Shown piece after piece: positions 11,515 to 21,969 of a stretch of DNA of 64,000 nucleotides. Source of the stretch: Limnephilus marmoratus (lineage: Eukaryota > Arthropoda > Insecta > Trichoptera > Limnephilidae); assembly GCA_917880885.1 (NCBI GenBank), contig OU862934.1, positions 31,790,734 to 31,854,733 of the forward strand, written 5' to 3'. The number at the start of each line of letters is the position of its first letter. The stretch's first letter is position 1. The notes under the pieces were generated by a model. It was not told where the DNA came from. It did not search any database and saw only the letters and a program-made list of their open reading frames with translations. Made by a program: the position numbers and the translations under genes.

Positions 11515-11830
11515 ACCATTAATCCAATTGCGATGAAACTTTGGTGAGTTGTTGTGTGCATGCCCGCAAAGGTTTCTGTATCTTTATAATGGTGAGCTCT
11601 GGCTTTATGAAATTTGTATAAAAAATTACGATGCGTGGCGCGTGATTTTCGTTTGAGAAAGGAGTGTATTTCATATAGTTTAGCGGGAACAAAGGCGGGG
11701 AAGATGGAAGGGGAACGCGGGACACATTTGAAAGGACTAGCAGGAGATGGGAGAGAGTCGAGGAAGATTGCAAAGGAGACATAATAGCGGTAGGAGATAG
11801 CAGGAAGTAAATTGTGGAAAATCCATGCTT
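11515..11830 (+). mobile_element. Helitron-like non-autonomous repeat, partial
   Basis: It shares GGTGAGCTCTGGC and TATGAAATTTGTATA with the element at 29038-29466 and has the same purine-rich interior (GGGAACAAAGGCGGGGAAGA). Neither terminus is clear here. Assignment to Helitrons rests on the better-preserved copies. Confidence 0.4.
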
Positions 11831-11989
11831 CTAGTACGGATAGCTGTATGTGGCCTATTCACGCGTCTATACGTGTATAAAAAAATAGACGAAAAAAAAA
11901 ATATTCCTGTGAGACAGAATTAAAACTCAAACACGTTATTGCAACGCATGCCAGGAACTCGCTGGTATGTTTGTAAATAATACCTAATT

Positions 11990-12110
11990 TACAAAGCAGT
12001 AATAAAACAAAAATCGACAGTGATGCTATAAATAACATTTCACCTTCATGACGATGATTCATGCAACAGAAGTATATAAACTGCTGGGCTTCGTCAATCT
12101 CAGTATGGGT
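11990..12110 (+). repeat. Duplicated flank block with TATA-like sequence
   Basis: TGATGCTATAAATAACAT... and GTATATAAACTGCTGGGCTT match 21660-21760 (CATATAAACGGCTGGGCTTT) and, more weakly, 40480-40540. This is the left-most trace of the segmental duplication that carries the Kazal genes. It may be a paralogous promoter; I see no convincing gene after it. Confidence 0.45.
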
Positions 12111-12262
12111 TGTTTGTTATATTTATGATCACAGTTAAAACTCACAACAAAACTCACTATCATGTTCATTATATTTGTAAAAGTAATTAATGTAATATAT
12201 TTCTTCAAACACAGCAAACTTATTTCATGGCACCATTTTAATTTAAATTAATAAAATACTTA

Positions 12263-13125
12263 TATAGAAGAAATATTCAATGAAGCTCCGCAAGAAGCTA
12301 CTCAAGGACTTGTTATAAATGGGAAGATTCTGAAAAACCTGCGTTATGCAGATGATACAGTACTTCTAACAAGTAGTATTGAGGATTTACAACTTGTGCT
12401 GAATCAAGTTGTGAATACTTGTGAGAATTTTGGGCTAGAACTGAATATAAATAAAACAAAATACATGCTCGTAAGCAAAAATAACGCATTGGATGAAAAT
12501 CTTTGTATTGCTGGAACAAAACTAGAGAAGGTACAGAGTATTGTATACTTGGGCTGCAATTTAATTGATAGATGGGATCCTTCAGTTGAAATCAAATGCC
12601 GCGTTGAGCAAGCTCGTGCAACCTTTATCCGCATGAAAAAATGTTCTGCGGTCATGATTTCAACCTTGGATTACGAATGCGATTGGTCAGATGATACGTG
12701 TTTTCGATATTATTTTATGGAATGGAAGCACGGACGCTTAAATACTAATTAGGTAACTTGAGGCATTCGAGATGTGGATCTACAGAAGAATACTTAAGAT
12801 ACGCTGGATGGACAGGGTTACAAATGAAGATGTTATAGTTCGGATGAATAAAGAAAAGGAAGTAATTAAAACTATAAAAATCAGAAAACTTCAATATCTT
12901 GGACATGTGATGAGATATCTAGAGATGTGTGAGATCGTGCATTTCATAATGCAGGGAAAGATTGCCGGAAAACGGGGCCCTGGAAGAAGGAGAACGTCAT
13001 GGCTGAAAAACCTGAGACAGTGGTTTGGCCAGTCTACTGTGGAGCTGTTCCGGGCCGCAGTAAATAAAGTCCGCATAGCCAACATGAATGAACGGACAGG
13101 GCACAAGAAGAAGAAGAATAAAATA
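12263..13125 (+). pseudogene. RTE-like LINE, C-terminal half
   Basis: The plus strand begins inside the RT palm (LKNLRYADDTVLLTSSIEDL) and runs through the thumb (LNINKTKYMLV, YLGCNLIDRW). After a degenerate patch near 12665-12770 it continues with RRILKIRWMDRVTNEDVI, KLQYLGHVMRY and KIAGKRGPGRRRTSWLKNLR, the conserved C-terminal block of insect RTE-type endonuclease/reverse transcriptases. It ends in an AAG-repeat tail near 13105. The copy is 5'-truncated and has frameshifts. Confidence 0.85.
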
Positions 13126-13640
13126 CTTAGTTTTTACAACTTTTATTGTTTTAAAAAACCACCATGTTTTGTGAGCAACGCACACTTCTTCAGGGTTTAA
13201 TTAATACTAATTATAAATAATAGACATAGACAATGGTGTCAATGAAAAAAGATGAGAATGGGTAGAGGGAAGATGGGTAATAGGGAACAATTTACAAAGG
13301 GAACAGGCTTAATATTCGGTCTTTTAAAAACTATTTTTGATTATTAATAATATTCAAATTCGCATTCAAACTCTTTCTGATTTCTAAAATTTCTAGTTAT
13401 TCCAACTGAATGCTGTTGACATTACAGTGTATTAATTCTTTTCCCCTATTTAAGTTAAAAGTGTGACTAGTTTCCATCAAATGGTTGGCAAACTCCGAGA
13501 AACTGTTAATGTTTAAAAAAAATTCACAATATGTTCTTTAATCTGAAGTTTCGCGAAGTTTTACCTATATAAAAGAAACCACAATCATTACACTTCAATT
13601 TATAGATTCCATGAAAAACCTTTGGTTTATAATGGTATTA
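13126..13640 (-). mobile_element. Penelope-like element remnant
   Basis: Around 13561-13615 the minus strand encodes GIYKLKCNDCGFFYIGKTSR, a GIY-YIG endonuclease N-terminal motif typical of Penelope-like elements. The frame breaks soon after. About 350 nt downstream on the same strand is a hammerhead-like motif (13160-13200). Endonuclease followed by a terminal hammerhead is the known architecture of this class. Confidence 0.8.
13160..13200 (-). ncRNA. Decayed hammerhead ribozyme motif
   Basis: Minus strand: core CTGAAGA, a stem II GTGTGC/GCTCAC hairpin with GTT loop, then AAAAC where active ribozymes have GAAAC. The same family occurs at 19015-19060. The core G-to-A change predicts an inactive ribozyme. 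Confidence 0.65.
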
Positions 13641-13830
13641 ATTATTATTATTTGTCCATAATGGTATTCTATATTATTTGTAAAACATTTATGTAGGTAC
13701 TACACATATAATAATTATTTTATTCATATATGTACTTAAACTTTTATATGCCATATAGTTAATGTAATAATACTTATAACAATGTATGTAAAAGCCCAAT
13801 GGGCGTTTAAATAAATAAATAAATAAGATT
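13640..13830 (+). mobile_element. LINE 3' end with AAAT-repeat tail
   Basis: ATGTAAAAGCCCAATGGGCG then TTTAAATAAATAAATAAATAAG. The inverted complement of the same end, with the same short tail repeats, terminates the LINE at 15985-16990, so this is a severely 5'-truncated copy of that family. Confidence 0.65.
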
Positions 13831-14640
13831 GAACGAGAGTGATTTTCTGAAGAAATCCGTCATTAATATGCAACTTAAAGTGTGCCTCTCATCCGGTTCG
13901 GTAATACAGTAAGTTACTTATGTAGCACGTGGTAGAAAGCTGTCTTTTCTTAGCTTGGCTATTTGAACTACATACAATAAGGAACTCCAGTAAAAAATAT
14001 TACGGCTTTTTAAAAATATGTTCATATAGACCAATAAACGCTGATTCAGAATAGGTTTATAAGTTTTATTTGATAATATTAAACGCAGAGTTTTTAAAAA
14101 AATATTAAAAAGTTCGATGTGTCGTGACGTCACCGTAAAGTCATTGTATGGGAATGTATGATATCACACAAGCCATCGTATTAATTTATTCGTTTATTTA
14201 CATACTGTTTACAGAGATTTAGTTGTTGTGTTTATTGAAATATTATTTAAGGCTTAAATAATGTTTCAAAAATAAAGGTATCTTTTATTAGTTTATCTCT
14301 ATTATTGAAAATTTTCAAAAACTACTGCACAAAAAAAATAGTCATGCTTCTTCTAAGAAGAATACTTCTAACAACGGAATTCAAAATGGCGGTAGTTGAT
14401 CAGCTGATTAAGGGATCCTATAGTATTTTTTCAGGAGTGATACGATTCACCATATATACGATGGTTTTCGTGGGGTCTTGAAAAATTTAAATTTTGACAA
14501 TTATTTTAACTATTAAAACTGACTCTAAAAATAAAAATGCAGTTATTTAAGTTAAAAGGTCTATTATATTCATAAAAAAAAAATGGACTGGAGTTCTCTA
14601 TTGGTTTGAGACTTTGCTAATTATCGATCATCAGCTAATG
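13831..14640. other. Unassigned spacer
   Basis: No gene recognised. Confidence 0.35.
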
Positions 14641-14649
14641 TGCTGTACT

Positions 14650-14930
14650 TAGTTATGATTTTAATCAGCTCTGATCGGATGAGAGATAACATTTTATATA
14701 TCACCCTAGAACTTAGATCAGATGACAAGTTATTCCAAGAATGTTTATCCAATGCGTCAAAATACCTGTCAAATTCTGGACCAAATAAAAGACTTATGTA
14801 TTATAAATGTTAAAAAAAGGTGATTCGTTTATTTAAATATTTAAATCATGTGTAAGAAATAACTACGGAATTTCGTAAAATTAAAACTAAAATTAAAAAT
14901 AAATTGACCTTTCCTGCTTATAACATAGCA
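14650..14930 (+). repeat. Duplicated region upstream of Kazal gene A
   Basis: CCAAGAATGTTTATCCAATG at 14735 matches CCAAGAATGTTTCTCCAATG at 42790 upstream of gene C. AAATTGACCTTTCCTGC (about 14905) is matched upstream of B (GACATTTCCTGC) and C (AAATTGACATTTCCTGC). This is shared upstream DNA of the paralogs. Confidence 0.6.
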
Positions 14931-14939
14931 TGCCAGAAC

Positions 14940-14946
14940 TATATAA
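14940..14946 (+). promoter_or_regulatory. TATA box of Kazal gene A
   Basis: CTATATAAGTCTG, 95 nt before the ATG. The same 13-mer occurs at the equivalent place before B and C. Confidence 0.7.
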
Positions 14947-15034
14947 GTCTGCTTTTCCGCTACAAATTTATCAGATGGAAAAGTCTCCAACTCACAGACA
15001 AAAGTCTCGCAACCCAAGAAAAAACAATATCATC

Positions 15035-18000
15035 ATGAACTTTGCAACAATTGGTAAGCGAATTTTGAATATTTTTCAATCATTTTCTGTATGCTTAAAG
15101 GGGGAATAACCAGACAAAACCGTAAATATCTCAATTTTAAATCAAATCTAGACGTATTGACTCTTTTTCATAAAAAAAAAATAAATTGATTTCAAAATAC
15201 TGATATTTTATCTAGTAAAGCTATGTTTTAAATTTTGAGAAAATCTGTTTATTTTTAGTTCAATAATATGGTTTTAAAATAGGTCGTTGGCAGATTTGTT
15301 AAATTTTCAAAATTAATTTTGTATTATATAACACATATATTTCAAATCATATATAATCATGCGGTAAAATAAATCAATGAATTATTTGGAAAAGCTACTT
15401 TTCAGAATTTTAATTATAGTTCGAATAAAATTATTAAAAAATAGCGCCCTTGTTTTATGACGAAAATACTTTATTGTCTATTTATTTACGGTCTTACAAA
15501 CTTATATATTTAAAAAAAAAAACATTTTTATTTTGCTTAGACATTATTGAAAAATTATGAATACTTATGATCAAAAAAATAATTGCCAACAGCGTATCAT
15601 TTTAATAATTTTATCATCACGATATTCCCTCTTAATTAAATATTTTTTCCCACGCCCATTAATTATAATAGTTTTCTTTATTCATATTGGATCGCAATAT
15701 CTAACGGTATTTATATATCTCCCTTTTAAACGATATTGTTCATCTTTTTGAACACTGCCTTCTGAGCCTTAAGTGTGAGAAATTCTCTGGAAGGTAGGAA
15801 AAAAGGAGAGCAAAAACTCACTGAGGCAGGATAATGGTAACACTTGTCCGATTTCCACTATTTACTTTTCCCCAATTAACACCAGTTGTAATTTTGAAGT
15901 CAAGATACTGATTATAGAACACGGCTGTCACTTTGAGAACAATCAAGGATGTAGGTAGAGATGATTGTGGGTAGGAATCAGGATAATTTATTTATTTATT
16001 TATTTATTGACGCCCTATTGAGCTTTTACATATAAAATACAAATTTCATTTATAACAGCAGTATAACACAAAATAAAAAAGATTAAAAAATATACAAATA
16101 AAGCATAAACTCAATGTAAAATAATAGGAATACATCTAATGCTAATTCCACATGGATGACTTTAGGGAACTCGTATGTACATATATCTACGAGCAATAAA
16201 ACCTTGAAAATAATCAAAACACCTTAGTTTTTACTTAATTACTCGTTGTATGCTTTTGAAATAAGAACAATAAAAAAAACAATAAACAAAAGAAAATTGA
16301 AATAAAATAAAATGATTTCTCATTCATTATTTATATCTAAAAAGTGGTGGACTAATTTGGCTTTAAATGAATCGAAATTTAAATTAAAAATGTCAGCGAC
16401 ATCAGTTAGTTCATTGCCCAACCTGTGTATTCTTTCCATCACAGAATTCGTAGCGAAGTTATTGTTGTAAAATAAAATGTTTCGTCTAGTATATTTTGGA
16501 GGTGTGTGTAAGGATAACAAATTTATAGCGTCAGGGCAGTCCAACCTTGAATGAACAATTTTATACAATAAAAGGAGATCAAATATTTTTCGCCTTTCAG
16601 ATAATTTCGATAAGTTAAGTTTAGTGCGTAAATTGACATAATTGATTTCAATAATAGGAACACCAATTTTGAAATTAATAAAACGTAAAAATTTATTTTG
16701 AATTTTTTCAATTTGTAAACAATGAGAGTTGAAATGAGGACACCAAATGCTTGAATTGAATTCAACCTGACTTCTAACCAAAGACGTGTATAGTAATTTT
16801 ATGGTTTTTATGTTATTAAAGTCTTTAGCGATTCTGAGGATAAATCCAAGCATTTGTAATCGCTTACTGGTAATGCTAATAATGTGATTCAAGAAGCATA
16901 ATTTGGAGTCAAAGATAACGCCAAGGTCGTTGAATTCAATAGAGTGGAATTGTTAATTGTGTACTCGAATAGTAAAGGGGTTTTAGATCTATGACAGGAA
17001 TAATCCCCAACAATAAGTTATAAATTTAATAAATAATGTGAAACCTTCTTTCAGTTGGAGTGCTGGTAACCTTAATGACTCTATTAACCTTGGGCGCGAC
17101 ACAAGCACAAGAATGTCCACAAATATGTCCCTACAATTACGACCCAGTTTGCGCCAATACGGGAAACGGAGTCTGGATTACCTTTCCCAACAAATGTGCA
17201 GCTGACATAGACTCTTGTGAAAAATTCGGTTTAATAGGTAAGAAAGGAAACAGGAAAGCTTTTTTTGAAAGTAATTATTTATTTAACACCCAGTTGGCGT
17301 TTTACATAAATCGCACATTTTCAACATGGTACATAATTTATTAACTTCAACTTACACATACCTATTCAACACATTAACTACACATCTATACTAAATACAC
17401 TTCAATTGCATTCCCTAGAAAACAGAAGAAAAATAAACGACCTAACTTTTTGTTTAAAATTATTCACTCCGAATTAGATTGTTGCGAACTCCTGCATCGC
17501 ATTGATTTTAAAGTACCTAATCGAGAAAAAAGGCAAAACGTATCATTCTGCAACAATAATTCTGTAACCAACTACCACACACATGCACCAATTTAGCCCA
17601 ATAGGGATCAAATTCACCTCAAATATCGATGTATTTAATTCAAGTTTACCTTTATTCAAAAAATATCTGTACTATATTTTTATATGTAGAATATTTTGAT
17701 ATCTAAGGAGCATCACATAAGGTATATTGCATACATTTGTGTATTTCTATATTAATCTACAATGTAAAAAACTTGTTACCGTTTTCTTTTTATGTATCTT
17801 GCATTTTGTCATGTATTATCACAATTAATCAGTCACCTGTAAATTTTGTAATTACTAACATACCTACTAGTTTATTTCTATGCCATTTACAACTCGTCGC
17901 CTTAGTTCGTATTTGTCCAACAGACCATTAGAACATTTTACATGAGGAGAAGGTTTTCTTTCATTATATCGATGAAACATTATGAAAGGTGTTTAAGATA

Positions 18001-19207
18001 AAGCTATATCCGTAAAGGTAAAGGTCTTATTAATTTAAATAATTCTTAGTTATGTGATTAACTATCATTTCTTATACTTTATTTTTCATTTTAAATTGAA
18101 AATTGAACAAAAACTAAAATGGTCTGTTGGACAAATAAGAATTGAGGCGAAGAAACTTAGAAACTTTCTCTTTTATTGTAATGCACTATCTCTTCTTAAA
18201 TTTATCTGTATACCTACCTTTCATAATATGATGTTTACTAGTTATATTTTTATTTTTATAGGTGATCTTTTTTATTTAAAAACTGTATCTGTATTATAAA
18301 CTTGTCATGTAAAAGCTCATCAGGGCATTGAAAATTAATTAAAAATAATTAAAAAATAAAATAATAAGTCTGAACATTAGAAAATAAAATAACTGCTAAA
18401 AATAAAATCACAAACCAAAAAACAGTAGAGAAACATAAATAATTAGTAGTACTGAAACTCTTTTTACAATATTCAATGTGGTAGATTCAATTATACAAAT
18501 TTACTAGCTTGGGTACCCGGCATCGCTCAGGGAGTTGATATGAGATTGATCTGACGTTCAAACCCACGACGAATCTTATTTTATATACCAATGGGTAGCC
18601 GCACCCATACAAAAAAGGCTTCGAAGGTTCACAATGTTCCAGAATATTCCACAACATTCGAGAGAGTTCTGGAATGTTCCACAATGATCTGGGATGTTCC
18701 GAGAGGTTCCCAAACGTTCTAGACTATTCCCGAACATTCCAAAATGTTTTGAGATGTTCTGGAATGTTATGGAATGCTCTCGAATACTCTGGAATGTTCT
18801 GGACTTTTCTAGAAATTTCTAGAGAGCGAAACTACTAACCCTTATATCTTCAGAAGAATGGAAAATTATGTATTTTAATAATAAAATTTGCATTGCCTTA
18901 ACAAAGAATGTACCAAATCAAATTCTTCTTGTGTTTTATGCAAATAAGAAACTTAAAAATTACCACCTTTCCATCGACAATATTGTCTATGTCTATTTAT
19001 AATTAGTTTTAAGTAAACCCTAAAGAAGTGAGCGTTGCTCATGAAACATGTCGGTTTTACAAACAATAAAAGTGGTAAAAACTAAGTTTTAACTAAAGAT
19101 TACTTTCTTTTTGTTCTTTGAAGACTGTTTACGGTCGTAAAATTAATAATAATGTATTTATTTTTATTCCAGAATACGCTGAATACTACAAAGGAGTATG
19201 CAGTTAA
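15035..19207 (+). CDS. Kazal-type serine protease inhibitor A (3 exons)
   Basis: Coding exons 15035-15053, 17055-17237 and 19173-19207 give 78 residues; both introns are phase 1 with GTAAG donors and pyrimidine-CAG/CCAG acceptors. Residues 1 to about 23 are a signal peptide (MNFATIVGVLVTLMTLL). The rest is one Kazal domain with cysteines at 27, 31, 39, 54, 61 and 77; C31-x7-C39 and the DPVC signature are canonical, and the protein ends YAEYYKGVCS. By family rule the P1 residue is two after Cys31, here Tyr33, suggesting a chymotrypsin- or subtilisin-like target. The C3-C4 loop (14 residues) is longer than usual. A TATA box lies upstream and AATAAA at 19277. It is presumably secreted (gut, hemolymph, silk or saliva unknown). 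Intron 1 holds a LINE; intron 2 holds a GAATGTTC repeat block and a Penelope fragment. Confidence 0.85.
15985..16990 (-). mobile_element. 5'-truncated LINE with TAAA tail
   Basis: It lies in intron 1 of Kazal gene A. On the minus strand the C-terminal RT coding region (next entry) is followed by a 3' end, ATGTAAAAGCTCAATAGGGC, and an AAAT-repeat tail (plus strand 15985-16010). Confidence 0.8.
16320..16892 (-). pseudogene. LINE reverse-transcriptase C terminus
   Basis: A 190-residue open stretch encodes the region after the RT thumb: LLYTSLVRSQVEFNSSIWCP followed by QIEKIQNKFLRFINFK, the conserved SLVRS..E..S.VW.P..... IE..Q.KFLR signature of Jockey/CR1-like LINEs. The catalytic domain and endonuclease are missing, so this cannot mobilise itself. 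The same family is at 42208-42775 and the signature also appears at 28296-28706. Confidence 0.85.
17640..18360 (+). repeat. LINE-like 3' fragment with internal inverted repeat
   Basis: Arms TATTTGTCCAACAGACCATT (17911) and AATGGTCTGTTGGACAAATA (18118) are perfect inverted repeats about 190 nt apart. The block ends CATGTAAAAGCTCATCAGGG with A-rich tail near 18305-18360, resembling the LINE 3' end at 13640-13830. It sits in intron 1/2 territory of gene A, between exon 2 and exon 3. Confidence 0.5.
18490..18840. repeat. Degenerate GAATGTTC repeat array
   Basis: From about 18620 to 18835 the motif GGAATGTTC and variants occur in rapid succession (TTCTGGAATGTTCCACAATG, TGTTCTGGAATGTTATGGAA). Inverted nGAAn/nTTCn modules at short spacing resemble heat-shock elements. 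The flank GGTACCCGGCATCGCTC looks like part of a dispersed repeat, so a TE-borne minisatellite is the simplest reading. Confidence 0.6.
18955..19090 (+). mobile_element. Penelope-like 3' fragment
   Basis: It matches the minus strand of 13126-13240 over about 130 nt (ATTGTCTATGTCTATT, AATAAAAG, GTAAAAACTAAG), including the hammerhead region. It lies 80 nt before exon 3 of gene A. Confidence 0.65.
19015..19060 (+). ncRNA. Hammerhead ribozyme motif, core-mutated
   Basis: CTAAAGA (CTGANGA expected), stem II GTGAGC/GCTCAT with GTT loop, GAAAC, then palindrome ACATGT and C before GG, i.e. a GUC cleavage site with a dimer-type stem III. The single G-to-A change in the core predicts loss of activity. 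Confidence 0.65.
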
Positions 19208-19529
19208 AATAATTTAAATTAAGGCTAAATGATATTATTTTGTTTGTAACATTATTTCCATAAATTCTTCAATTTTAATAAAAATTTTGTTAACATTTTT
19301 TTTTTAAATATTTTTATTTGATTAATTTGTGACAAAGTTCAACCTGTTTATGTTAAAAAATAAATCGTGTACCGAAGAGATTTCTTTTTTATTCCGTCTC
19401 ATTAAAAAAAAAACCTTTCTATATGAAATTGGCGTTTTGTATGGGAGGAACTTGAAGTCGATTTTTTTTAATATAATATATTTATGAAATCAAAGTATGT
19501 ACCATTGTTATCTATGCACTTTTGCCATC

Positions 19530-19721
19530 TCATAGGTTGTTCATCGATCCCTTTACTAAAAAAACATTCGGACGGGAATCAGTAAAATCTTTGAAGGCGG
19601 TTTGGACTGCCCCATCGGAGTTGAATTTTTTCCCTTGCAAGAAGTTATCCAAATTTCGAAAAAAATGGTAATCTATTGGGGCAAGGTCCGGAGAGTACGG
19701 TGGATGTCTTAGACATTCCAA
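19530..19721 (-). pseudogene. mariner transposase C-terminal fragment
   Basis: LRHPPYSPDLAPIDYHFFRN is the third-catalytic-Asp block of mariner transposases (YSPDLAPxDYHLF). The preceding catalytic domain is largely deleted between 19722 and 19850, so the copy is not autonomous. Confidence 0.85.
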
Positions 19722-19849
19722 TTGAAGCTCCTCTAATTTGGCAACCGTCTGTTGTGCAGTTTGTGGTCTAGCGTTTTAACGCGCGTTTGTTGATTTGCTT
19801 CACTCAATTCGTGAGGTACCCACCTTTCAAGCTTTTTCACCTTCCCAAT

Positions 19850-20182
19850 TTACTTCAAGTGGATTAAAACAGTTTTATCAATAACACCGCAGCCTGCAGC
19901 TAACTCGGACGTAGTTTGCGATGGATCCGCTTCCACAATAGCTATCAATTCTTCATTATCAACTTTGGTCTCCGGCCGTCCACGGGGCTTGTTCTGCAGG
20001 TCGAAATTTCCAGAACGAAAACGTTGGAACCAAAAAAGCACTGTGTTTTCTTTTGCGGTACCGTCGCCATACACATCATTAATCCTTCGAGCCGTTTCTG
20101 CAGCACTGGTGCCACGGTGGAACTCGTACTCGTAAATAACGCGATATTTCATGTTTTCCATTTTGTAAACTAAGTGACTCAA
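19850..20182 (-). pseudogene. mariner transposase N-terminal fragment
   Basis: 110 residues with the paired helix-turn-helix DNA-binding region of mariner: YEYEFHRGTSAAETARRIND, VLFWFQRFRSGNFDL, then PRGRPETKVDNEELIAIVEA with the GRP linker. It would bind the terminal repeats. The frame ends at KTVLIHLK before the first catalytic Asp. Confidence 0.85.
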
Positions 20183-20344
20183 AGAAAAAAAACAATTAAG
20201 GAAAAAACAAATGAATTATAATTTTTAAAACACAAGTACATGGGTAAATAGCTGTATAAATTTGAATTTGGAATTCCTAACCAAAGAGAAGATATTTGAG
20301 ATCAAAGTTGCCAGTACGGCAAAACGCCAATTTCATATTTAAGG

Positions 20345-20490
20345 GGACCGAATATTTAAATCGATCTGGCATCGCGTCAGGAGCCCACTCAAGCGTCGTT
20401 AGTTCAATTCCTCAGCTGGCTAGGTCGTCCGTCACAACACAAGCAATATTTTCGTTTACTGTGTTGGAAGCAGAATATTTTCAAATTTAG
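20345..20490 (+). repeat. SINE family D, tRNA-derived
   Basis: GGCATCGCGTCAGGAGCCCA, B-box-like AGTTCAATTCC, and a tail CTGTGTTGGAAGCAGAATAT ... TTTTCAAATT. Copies at 35100-35240, 45215-45410 (minus) and 61860-61930. The copies after genes A, B and C sit at equivalent places, so one SINE predates the gene duplication. Confidence 0.65.
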
Positions 20491-20640
20491 AAAAATGAAA
20501 TAATTCAACTTTTTTAGTATAAGCTTTCCCTGACGAAGAAACGTTTGTTCCGAAACCGGTCGGATTTGCGCATCATATAAGTGGTTTATACAAAGTTGAA
20601 TTATTTCATTTTTCTATAATGTATAACCACAAAGTAATAG
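20489..20640 (+). mobile_element. Penelope-like fragment inside a perfect inverted repeat
   Basis: 24-bp arms (20489-20512 and 20592-20615, AAAATGAAATAATTCAACTT and complement) enclose the hammerhead motif. The 3' part AACCACAAAGTAATAGCTAC resembles the end of the insertion at 21215-21550. Confidence 0.6.
20524..20575 (+). ncRNA. Hammerhead ribozyme motif
   Basis: Core CTGACGA at 20530-20536 and GAAAC at 20552-20556; stem II is short (GAA/TTC). The following palindrome ACCGGT and C gives a GUC cleavage site with GGA beyond it able to pair with TCC before the core. All invariant bases are present; short stem III implies activity as a dimer. Confidence 0.65.
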
Positions 20641-21214
20641 CTACATTCAAAAATATATATTTTCAAATTTGTTCAGGTTATTCGTAACCCTGAAATGTTT
20701 GATATTTCTTTTTAACAATTTTTTGAAGAAATTTTGGGTATCTATTGACAACGACAAGGTTAAATCACATTTGCATCGACTTGATAATAGACCTCGTTGT
20801 AAGGGGCCGCGTAATCTATTGTTAAATTTAAGTATCGTGAGTTATTCCCAAATTATAGGTTTCTTTTTCCAGCATAATTAAGTATTTTTCTAATATTTGA
20901 AATTGGCTAAACGAACATATCTAAGAGCGGCGAGCGAATTATATTTTTTGGTTCATTTATCAAACTAGCTTTCAGATTATTAGAGTTTGTGTAAATTTTC
21001 AACTGCTGCAAGATTTTAATACAGGTGTCTAATTTTTATCACTAAGAGGGTGAATTTTAACTACGAGTAGTTTGGCAAACTATGACTGTAATAATATATT
21101 CTCACAATTTGCCAAACATCTTCTAGATAAAAATCACTCACTTAGTGACAACAATAAACCATCTCCGTTGCACATAAAAAAAAACGAGATTCAGTCACGC
21201 AACAAAATATAACC

Positions 21215-21550
21215 ATATTTTTAATAAAATAAAACACTTTTTGTTTAAAACCGACCGTTTATGAACCGACCGGTTTCCCTTTACTCAAGCATCTTCAGAG
21301 TAAAAGTTAATACTAAACAAGAAGCACATAATGTGTGCTTATATAATATAACAAAATATGGAGGGAGACAACATGATATAAATATAACAAATATATAGAC
21401 GGCCATAAAATATATTAACATAAGCACTCAAGTAATGGGAAAAACCGAAAGATAATTAGGTAGACTAATGGGTTATAATTTGTAATAATAAATTTATTTT
21501 ATTTTATTAAATACGTCAAACCACAAAGTGATTGCTTTCTACAATAATAT
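21215..21550 (-). mobile_element. 336-bp Penelope-like insertion with 11-bp target duplication
   Basis: Flanked by AAAATATAACC at 21204-21214 and 21551-21561. It is absent from the paralogous site near 40380, which confirms it as an insertion. It contains the hammerhead motif on the minus strand. Confidence 0.75.
21260..21305 (-). ncRNA. Hammerhead ribozyme motif
   Basis: Minus strand: CTGAAGA, stem II CTT/AAG with short loop, GGGAAAC, then palindrome ACCGGT, C and GG. The invariant core and a GUC site are intact. Confidence 0.65.
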
Positions 21551-21969
21551 AAAATATAACCAGTCTCACACAATGTAATAATATGTTTATAATTAATTAT
21601 TTATAACCCAGTAATAAAAAAATAAGTCACAAATGGGGAAAACCGACAGAATAACTCATTCTGGTATTGATGCTATAAATAACATGTAAACATGAAACAT
21701 CTAGTAAATAATTTATTCAGCAGAGCATATAAACGGCTGGGCTTTATAATTCGCAATTCAAACTTTGACTTTTTCAATGTGACTCGTTAGTTTTGTAAAA
21801 ATATAAATTTTTAAATTAAAATTTTTACAATTTTTAATTAAATGAAGACAATTAAAATTTTACTTTTCACTTGGGTTACTGACGTCCCTGTGTTATGGCG
21901 GGTGAAGTTTACAGGTTAGAAATTAATTATAATATGGTTGATAACCACTGAAGCGCTTTTCGTCACAAT

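Larger units (their letters stand above)
19421..20340 (-). mobile_element. mariner-family DNA transposon, deleted
   Basis: Terminal inverted repeats ATATGAAATTGGCGTTTTG (left) and CAAAACGCCAATTTCATAT (right), bordered by TA. Two transposase fragments lie inside on the minus strand. At about 920 bp it is shorter than a typical 1.3-kb mariner. Confidence 0.85.
20640..21760 (+). repeat. Segmental-duplication block after gene A
   Basis: TTCAGGTTATTCGTAACCCT (20675) recurs at 35950; TTTCTTTTTCCAGCATAAT (20861) at 38851; AAACATCTTCTAGATAAAAA (21115) at 39902; CACAAATGGGGAAAA (21628) at 40444. The order is the same, so one ancestral region was duplicated. Differences are mostly insertions (Penelope here, MITE and LINEs in the second copy). 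Confidence 0.7.

Noticed and set aside
17060..17344. Kazal exon 2 read through as a 94-residue single-exon protein
   Set aside because: The readthrough starts at a GTG and runs past a good donor; splicing to exon 3 supplies the missing sixth cysteine in all three paralogs.
18490..18684. 65-codon ORF rich in W, N and I
   Set aside because: It is a translation of the GAATGTTC repeats.
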